DNA from: Balanoglossus misakiensis
Taxonomy: Eukaryota > Hemichordata
Length of the DNA: 64,000 bases
Assembly: GCA_040954595.2 (NCBI GenBank)
Contig: CM082577.2
Span: forward strand, 9,982,001-10,046,000
Direction of reading: 5' to 3'
Shown here: positions 50,914-64,000 of the stretch, piece by piece
How the letters are laid out: every line of letters begins with the position of its first letter
How positions within the stretch are numbered: the stretch's first letter is position 1
Position numbers and translations under genes: made by a program
Notes under the pieces: model-generated
Seen by the model: only the letters and a program-made list of their open reading frames with translations
The model's database searches: none
Told to the model about the DNA's origin: nothing

Positions 50914-51918
50914 TCATTTTCCAATTGGAGGCTGAAGTGCTTTCTTCAGAGCATCCAGTTTGGATTTCTTCTGCAGTTCTGAAGCCACCGAGTCTTTTCC
51001 TCCGTTGGCAGCTGCTGGTTTCTCCTGACGTTCTGAAAAGTGGAGCGTTTGAAATGGCCGATTATGATTTATGTGTCTCAATTCCTGTCAGTGCGCCCTC
51101 TAAGCCCATGCGACGCGCCACTGACTTAACAAACACACTGGCGACCAAATGCATGCAAAGGTGTATAGGGCTGACTCGGAGAAATTTTTGGAACTCTTCA
51201 AATTGACCCAAAGCTGTTTTCAAATTATGTGTATAAGAGGTCAACACACAGATTCCTGCCTGTATTGTGTCAAACGTACACACAATTAGATTGTTGAAAG
51301 GTTTCTCACGAACCAACCGTCAAAATTGACCACACACTACTTGCAAGTCGGGAAGCTTCACTCATATCTCTATAATGTCGGTAAAGCCAAGCTATACAAT
51401 GTAAGCATATGTAACTTTTATTACCTGCAGTGATTTTCGATTCCTTCTGTAAGATGCTCTTAGCTGGCTTTTCCTGTCGTTTGTCTCCTGCGACTTTAGA
51501 CAGCATTTCGCGTGCTGCAAAAAAATGCAAGTGACTTAGAATAATAGATGAATTAAAATTGTACAAATCCGCCATCATACCATGTCTTTTGACCATGTGG
51601 TTTACACTTTTCGTGTTGTAACTTCCACTTTACGTACTACATGTACCGTACGGTATATACTCACAAGAAAATGTTCATCCCCCCAAACATGATGTATTGA
51701 GCGCTCAAATCATCATCAGAGATTATTTGAATACAACAACAACAACAACAATCAACACATTTATATGGCGCCAAAATCTTCTGTTCAGTGTTACCTGACT
51801 ATGTTGTGCGCATTATTGTTACCTGCGTTGATTTTGGATTCCTTCTGCAAGGTGCTCTCACGTGCTGGCTTTTCCTGACGCTTATCTCCTGGATGGTCTT
51901 AAGACAGCATTTCGCGTG
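50914..51918 (-). pseudogene. 3' fragment of Lys-rich modular gene, copy B
   Basis: Minus-strand exons 51823-51918, 51425-51514 and 50914-51032. The layout matches copy A, and the same in-frame TAA sits in the first module. The terminal exon ends QPPIGK then TGA instead of QPPKEK then TAA. All upstream exons are absent. Confidence 0.75.
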
Positions 51919-54020
51919 CTGCAAAAAATTACAAGAGACTTTAATAATTAACTTAACGCAGTTACCCCGTTCTTGTTTATTTTATTAAGATAAATATTGT
52001 TTTGCTGAAATATTCATACCGGTAGATAAATAATGAATAGGGCCTACATTGTTAATTTTTCCAATCATCCCACACCCTTCATCTATCATTAATTGTAAAT
52101 TCGGTTTAATTCATTAACATAATTTGATTAATATATCACACACTTGACAGGGCGTGCAATAAATAAAAATGACCTGCTTTTGTTCTTTGAGCTGGTTTGA
52201 GACTAGATGTGTCTTGCAGCTTCATATCATGCAAGCAATTGCCAGCGATGACAGTTCAGTGCCGTTGTATTCCAATATAATTGTAGTCATTTTCCTGTGG
52301 TATAATAGACTGTTGAGATTTTCGTCATTTTCTCACAAAGAAGGTAAGTTAAAATAGCATATATGCACCTGAATAGTGTACACCGACTCTTTGCATTTTG
52401 TCATTTTTCTCCTGGCTGTTTTGTTGGAAAATGATGGGCTTTATAGTTCTCGCGATTTTGAAGGCCTAATTTTACTTGGTATGCCAGTATAAAAAACGTG
52501 TTTTCAACCACTTTCGCTTATTTTACAATTTAGCTTAAAGTTTACTTGTGAACAGAATGATTCCAAGTTCTATAGTTTATTGGGGTAAAACATGTGGAAT
52601 GCTAGATCAAATGATCAAATGGACGGAAAGAATGAACTTTGGAGCGAGGAATGGCAATCTCTACGTACAAAAAATGTACTTTATGATCTATACTAGGTGA
52701 TGACAACGTCAATACTATATTTTTTATCGTGCACTTAAGGATGTACGTGCAGAACAGAAACCGGAAAACTGTGCGCACTCGTCTTTTTCCCGTTGGATTA
52801 CATTGAAAATTGCTAGAAAACAAACTTCTACTATTGTCATTTTCACGAAATTTTACACATAGCTCAGTCAAGTAAATATAAATTCATTGGTCAATTAAAA
52901 TCGTGTGGTCATCGGGATCTGTTTTCGTTAAAATTTTCGCCCATAGACAAACCATTGGCGAGTCAGCAGTTTTCTTCTATTATCGACTAAATTTATGGCT
53001 CTGTATTTCTATTTTATATTACAGACTTTCATTATACATACACAGGATAATCCAAAATTCAATCTTTAAAAGAAATGACGATACTTTCAATTTTGACGAA
53101 CGTACATCCTTAATAATGTGGAATAATGACGCCATCACTTCTGTCGCCTCCAGGGCCCGTAGTGAATCATACCTTTTTTCAAGGGTTGGTCTCTCCGAGT
53201 TTTTGGGTGTGCAAGAAAAAGAGGAAGAGCGACGGAAAGAGGGAGGGAGGGAGGGAGAAAGAGAGAAAATAATTGGCTCTGACGCAGTATTTGATGATGT
53301 ATTTGTTCTGTGTTTTGTAGATTTTGTTGAGCTGTATCGTTTTGTGACTGTACCGTGTAAGTAATTATCAGCATACCTTCTGGCCCTTTCAGTCAATCCC
53401 AATTCGTTTCTATATGGTCATTTTAATTATCAGGATAGCCAGATATGATTCACATTATTATTGAACTGAATAATGCAAGTGCTGTCATCACCGACTCTTA
53501 TGAAAATTTAAACGAACTGTCGATCATTTCGGAATAAAGTGTACATGCATTATGCAAATCTAATACATGGATTCTACTTTGTGATGAAGGGTATTATCTG
53601 CATCCGGCCATGTGATAATGTCATTTTATGGAGCCACATTAATATTGAACTGAATAATGCAAGTAATGTCATCACCGACTCTTGTATAAATTTAAAAGAA
53701 CTGTCATTTCGTACTAAAGTGTACATGTATTATGCATGCAAATCCAATACCAGGTATACATGGATCCTACTTTGTAATGAAGGGTATTTATCTCCTGCAG
53801 TAGTATGCGCGTCGAACGTCTTCAACTTCTTCTCAAAACGACCGCCATTCTTTGTGTTGGAGAATTTTTTTCTGAAACTCTGATTCTGAGGCGCATATAC
53901 CTGAAGTGTAACGTTACGTCATTCCTGGGATACTTATAAATCGAGGTATTCACGTTTTTTTTTTCAACAGGATACAGACCAAAATATTTTGAACACTGTG
54001 ATGTGCTGGGTGGCCTCGCC

Positions 54021-59998
<5,978 letters not shown>

Positions 59999-60979
59999 AC
60001 TTTCGGAGCACTAATGGTAAAATGCTTACGCGAAAAGACGCATTGGCTCTTTCACGAGAGAGGCACCAGATGGATGTCATCAGAAACATTCTTCAGATAT
60101 TTGCTATTGAAAATAAATTTGCATCATCTTTAAAGTAACACTTATATCTATTAGGAATTTAGATTTTTCATCGTAATCACTTCATCATCCAATTGTTTTC
60201 ATTCAATAAGGCACAAGACCAGTAACTCATTTCCCATTGGTCACAATAGTGGCATTGAGCTCAATATTTCTATTTGCACGTTTACATGTAAATATACAGG
60301 TTTGTTTGATCTATGTGTAAGAATTCCAAGTTGTGTCTTCTGTGCAATTAGTAAATAAGGTTTGAACTAGACTCTATGGTTGTCGCTGTGCCTGTTGATA
60401 AGGAATGGAACTTTCATGCTAACTGCGTGCAGTGTCACACAGTCTTGGAGCATGACCAGGTTTGAACCTGCAGACGCCCAACCAAACCACAGTTACCAGT
60501 CAAAGTGTATGACAGAACTGTATATACGAGTATGTACCCTATACATGGAACCAATCCACAGAAATGAGAGAAAATATTTGATTAAAACACTCAACTCCAT
60601 TGGATCCTTTGCATTGCAAAATTTTCTACTTTATTGAAAATTCACAAGTAGTGCTACACACAAAACAGTTATAAAGTTGATTAGTTTCTGCATAAAAAAT
60701 ACATTTATTGTCTCTCAACTGTATGTAACTCAATAATGGTGTCAATCATGTTACAGTACGTCCTCAGTCTAAATGTGAAAAGTTTAAAATGTAGAATATT
60801 GGTAGACATAGAGAGTTCACTTGCAGTACATTAGCATTCATGTATACAAAATTCGTTAATAAGTATTAATTGCTTATATCATGGAAATATAATGGTTATA
60901 CGAAGGGGTTTCACATCTCATGGTTAATATTGTTAGGTCATCAAATTAAACGTTATTGGCCTTTTTTGGTGAAGCCGTC

Positions 60980-63900
60980 TTATTTTTCCTTTGGAGGCTG
61001 AAGTGCTTTCTTCAGAGCATCCAGTTTGGATTTCTTCTGCAGTTCTGAAGCCACCGAGTCTTTTCCTCCGTTGGCAGCTGCTGGTTTCTCCTGACGTTCT
61101 GAAAAGTGGAGCGTTTGAAATGGCCGATTATGTTTATGTGTCTCAATTCCTGTCAGTGCGCCCTCTAAGCCCATACGACGCGCCACTGACTTAACAAACG
61201 CACTGGCGCCCCAATGCATGCAAAGGTGTATAGGGCTGACTCAGAGAAATTTTCAGAAATCCTCAAATTGACTCACAGCTTAGGCTTTTTCAAATTATAT
61301 AAGAGGTCAACACACAGATTCCTGCCTGTATTGTGTCGAACGTACACACAATTAGATTGTTGAAAGGTTTCTCACGAACCAACCGTCAAAATTGACCACA
61401 CACTACTTGCAAGTCGGGAAGCTTCACTCATATCTCTATAATGTCGGTAAAGCCAAGCTATACAATGTAAGCATATGTAACTTTTTATTACCTTCAGTGA
61501 TTTTCGATTCCTTCTGCAAGAGGCTCTTGGCTGGCTTTTCCTGGCGTTTGTCTCCTGCGACTTTAGACAGCATTTCGCGTGCTGCAAAAAAATGCAAGTG
61601 ACTTAGAGTAATAGATGAATTAAAATTGTACAAATCCGCCATCATACCATGTCTTTTGACCATGTGGTTTACACTTTTCGTGTTGTAACTTCCACTTTAC
61701 GTACTACATGTACCGTACGGTATATACTCACAAGAAAATGTTCATCCCCCCAAACATGATGTATTGAGCGCTAAAATCATCATCAGAGATTATTTGAATT
61801 CAACAACAACAACAACATCAATCAACAAATTTATACGGCGCCAAAATCCTGTTAAGTGGCACCTGACTACGTTGTGGTAAAGCACGCATTATTGTTACCT
61901 GCGTTGATTTTGGATTCCTTCTGCAAGGTGCTCTTTCGAGCTGGCTTTTCCTGACGCTTATCTCCTGGGTGGTCTTTAGACAGCATTTCGCGTGCTGCAA
62001 ACATTGCAAAGGGAATTTAATAATTAACTTGTACAAATTCACCATCTTAAAGGGACAGAGTCTCTCTCTCGCTGCCCTTTTTCCATTCATTATATGTGAT
62101 ACATGTGGATATATAGCGAATCAACGTTCGCCCACACACAACTTCCATCCGCTTGTATGAAATGAGAGTAATCGTGTCTTGTATCAAACATAATTAATAG
62201 AAAATGGCAGCCAGAGAGAGACTTTGTCCCTTTAACATGCATTTGACCTATTTGATGCGGTGTTCACTTCTCATTTTGTAACTTCAATTTTTACGTACTC
62301 TATATACTCAGTAAATTTGCATTTTCCCCCAAACATTAATTACATCTGTCCATGTTGTGTTAAAACATGAAAAAAACATGTGTATCGTTACCTGCGCTGG
62401 CTTTAGTTTCCTTCGCCTGCAAGATGCTCTTAGCTGGCTTTTCCTGGCGTGTGGATCCTAAGTCACTTTTCGACTGCAAATCGCGTGCTGCGAAAAGAAC
62501 AATAGCAATATACAAAGATCTGTCATCTCACATCTTTGCTGTGACGTGTTTGTGATTCAACCTACAACACTAGCAATAAATGGCGAATGTTACTTTAATC
62601 TCGTATTCATCCTTGTTTCTTAGTATGTCTGGGACGGACATCATTGATCTGCATATCTATCTGGCAAACTCGGCCCTCACCGCTCTCCGTTCTAATGTCA
62701 AACAAACGCGAACATACCGTATCTGGTTCCACAGTCGTAGCAGTCACTGCCATAGGTACATATGCTGTAGTCAGAATTAGCGCCCCCGTCGTCACAATCT
62801 CCGTCGTAGGCATAGTAACAAGTGTTCGAACACTGTCCGGAACCTGTGAAAAGAACATTTCAATTTACTGCTATGAAACAAAATCATCAAGAATCTTCTT
62901 CTATTTAAAAATGCCTTTAGCTGACAATGAGAATATCTGTCTCAGTGTCTTGCGCCCTCACCGCTCTTCGTTGTTATGTCAAACAAATGCGAACATACCG
63001 TATCTGGTTCCACAGTCGGCGCAGTCACTGCCATAGGTACATATGCTGTAGTCAGAATTAGGCCCCCCATCATCACAATCTCCGTCGTTGGCCCAAGAAC
63101 AGCTGTTTGAACACTGTCCGGATGAACCTGTTAAAAGAACATTTCGTGTTACAAAATTGTCAAGAATCTTCTGTACGAAAAATGTCCGTACAATGCAGGG
63201 CGCCATCACCGTTCACACCTTTTTTTAGCCGACCCAGTCAGCTTTCACCCCAGTTACCCCTCTATAGAGGTCCAACTTTGCCGTAGAAAACAAGGGATTT
63301 GGATCAAACAATGATGGTGAAAGGGTTAACGGTAAAAAAAATAACGTGAACATACCGTATCTGGTTCCACAGTCGTAACAGTCACTGCCATAGGTACATA
63401 TGCTGTAGTCGGAATTCGGCCCCCCATCGTCACAATCTCCGTCGTAGGCATAGCTACAAGTGTTTGAACACTGTCCGGATGAAGCCTGGGATGAACCTGT
63501 TAAAAGAACATTTCGGGATACAAAATTGTCAAGAATCTTCTGTACGAAAAATGTCCGTACAATGCAGTAAGGCATAGTAACAATCGTTTGAACACTGTCC
63601 TGCTAAAAAAACAAACATTTGAATTCATGCCCATGCACTCACTGAGACTCTTCTGTAATTTTGTAATTTTGGATGAGGCACCATGACTGATACATGTTAC
63701 ATGTCTGGCGGTTCTAAGTGAACCAAGGCCAAACTTTTACTGGATGCTGCAAAAAATTGTTTGCTGTCACCTGGAAATGACAATGCCGTGGGTCACATGG
63801 CCAGATCACGTGATTCATTTGATAGGATTCAGTTGTCTCTCCTAAAAACTTTGATGTTTACCTGATCCAACGCTTCTTGCCCCACAATCGTAGCAGTCTG

Positions 63901-63987
63901 ATCCAAAACTACAGACGCTGTATTGAGAACCATATCCACCGTCATCACATTCGCCGTCATAGGCCCAAGAGCAGTCGTTGCCGCATC
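60980..63987 (-). CDS. Modular gene: six-Cys repeats followed by Lys-rich modules, 5' part off window
   Basis: Family not recognised. Exons on the minus strand, 5' to 3': 63862-63987, 63356-63496, 62999-63127 and 62718-62843 (six-Cys repeats); 62392-62487, 61899-61994 and 61492-61581 (Lys-rich modules); 60980-61098 (terminal exon with stop TAA). Every internal exon starts and ends in phase 1, so modules can be gained or lost without shifting the frame. Cys repeats follow the pattern C-x3-C, A-Y-D-G-x-C-D-D-G-G, C-x-Y-G-x-D-C-x-D-C-G-x-R, loosely like Lin-12/Notch repeats and probably extracellular. Lys-rich modules of 30-32 residues share RQEKPAKS and LQKES and look disordered. The protein ends KKALQPPKEK. 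The start and any signal peptide lie beyond base 64000. Confidence 0.75.
62051..62231. mobile_element. 181-bp MITE with TTAA duplication, AGGGACA family
   Basis: Ends AGGGACAGAGTCTCTCTC and AGGGACAAAGTCTCTCTC (complement) are flanked by TTAA at 62047-62050 and 62232-62235. It is related to the 347-bp element at 37361-37707. It sits in an intron of the minus-strand gene, just beyond the array boundary. Confidence 0.8.
63230..63329. mobile_element. Piggybac-like MITE (CCCTTTCAC family), right-end copy
   Basis: It shows CTTTCACCCCAGTTACCCC, AGAGGTCCAACTTTG and GGTGAAAGGGTTAA. The left end is degraded. It lies in an intron of the minus-strand gene. Confidence 0.55.
63571..63599 (-). pseudogene. 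Truncated six-Cys repeat exon remnant
   Basis: On the minus strand an acceptor (TAGCAG) is followed by codons for QCSNDCYYA. The sequence then runs directly into what is intron in the neighbouring module (TGCATTGTACGGAC). The rest of the exon and its donor are deleted. Confidence 0.6.
63670..63825. repeat. Dispersed repeat, right-flank copy (about 155 bp)
   Basis: It matches the segment at 30380-30545 in the same orientation and lies in an intron of the minus-strand gene. Confidence 0.65.
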
Positions 63988-64000
63988 CTGAGGTTGATAA

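Overview
The window is animal genomic DNA: multi-exon genes with GT-AG introns of a few hundred bases, microsatellites and many small DNA transposons. Gene content (tandem cholinesterase-fold carboxylesterases, tandem chitobiases, a LamG/GAIN/GPS gene array) and the high transposon load suggest an invertebrate deuterostome, most likely a lancelet (Branchiostoma-like). This is inferred from sequence character, not from a search. No bacterial genes, CRISPR arrays, rRNAs or convincing tRNAs were seen.

Region 1 (1-20.3 kb): three plus-strand carboxylesterase type B genes sharing one exon layout. The first lacks its 5' exons, which lie off the window. The second (670 aa) and third (584 aa) are complete. 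Each visible Ser-Glu-His triad is intact. Genes 1 and 2 end in GPI-anchor-like hydrophobic tails; gene 3 is a secreted form. The last intron of gene 1 holds a 3,720-bp foldback element with 1.56-kb inverted arms and a 7-bp target duplication.

Region 2 (21.1-29.8 kb): two tandem di-N-acetylchitobiase (CTBS, GH18) genes with identical exon sizes (132, 139, 206, 178, 98, 165 and 201 nt). A 411-bp terminal-inverted-repeat transposon with a 9-bp target duplication sits just upstream of the first copy only and carries promoter-like motifs.

Region 3 (30.9-62.0 kb): a tandem triplication of a unit of about 9.5-11.5 kb. Each unit has a plus-strand 11-exon gene encoding signal peptide, LamG, a hevein-like Cys-rich module, a GAIN domain and GPS. 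In all three copies the stop codon falls exactly where GPS autoproteolysis would cut (after His-Leu). Each gene therefore encodes a soluble adhesion-GPCR/polycystin-type N-terminal fragment with no membrane part. Each unit also carries the 3' end of a minus-strand gene.

Region 4 (61-64 kb and off the right edge): the parent of those fragments, a minus-strand gene built from phase-1 symmetric exons. Six-cysteine repeats come first, then Lys-rich 30-32-residue modules and a Lys-rich tail.

The array also shows mosaic exchange between copies and transposon insertions specific to copy B, with TTAA (or TA) target duplications.
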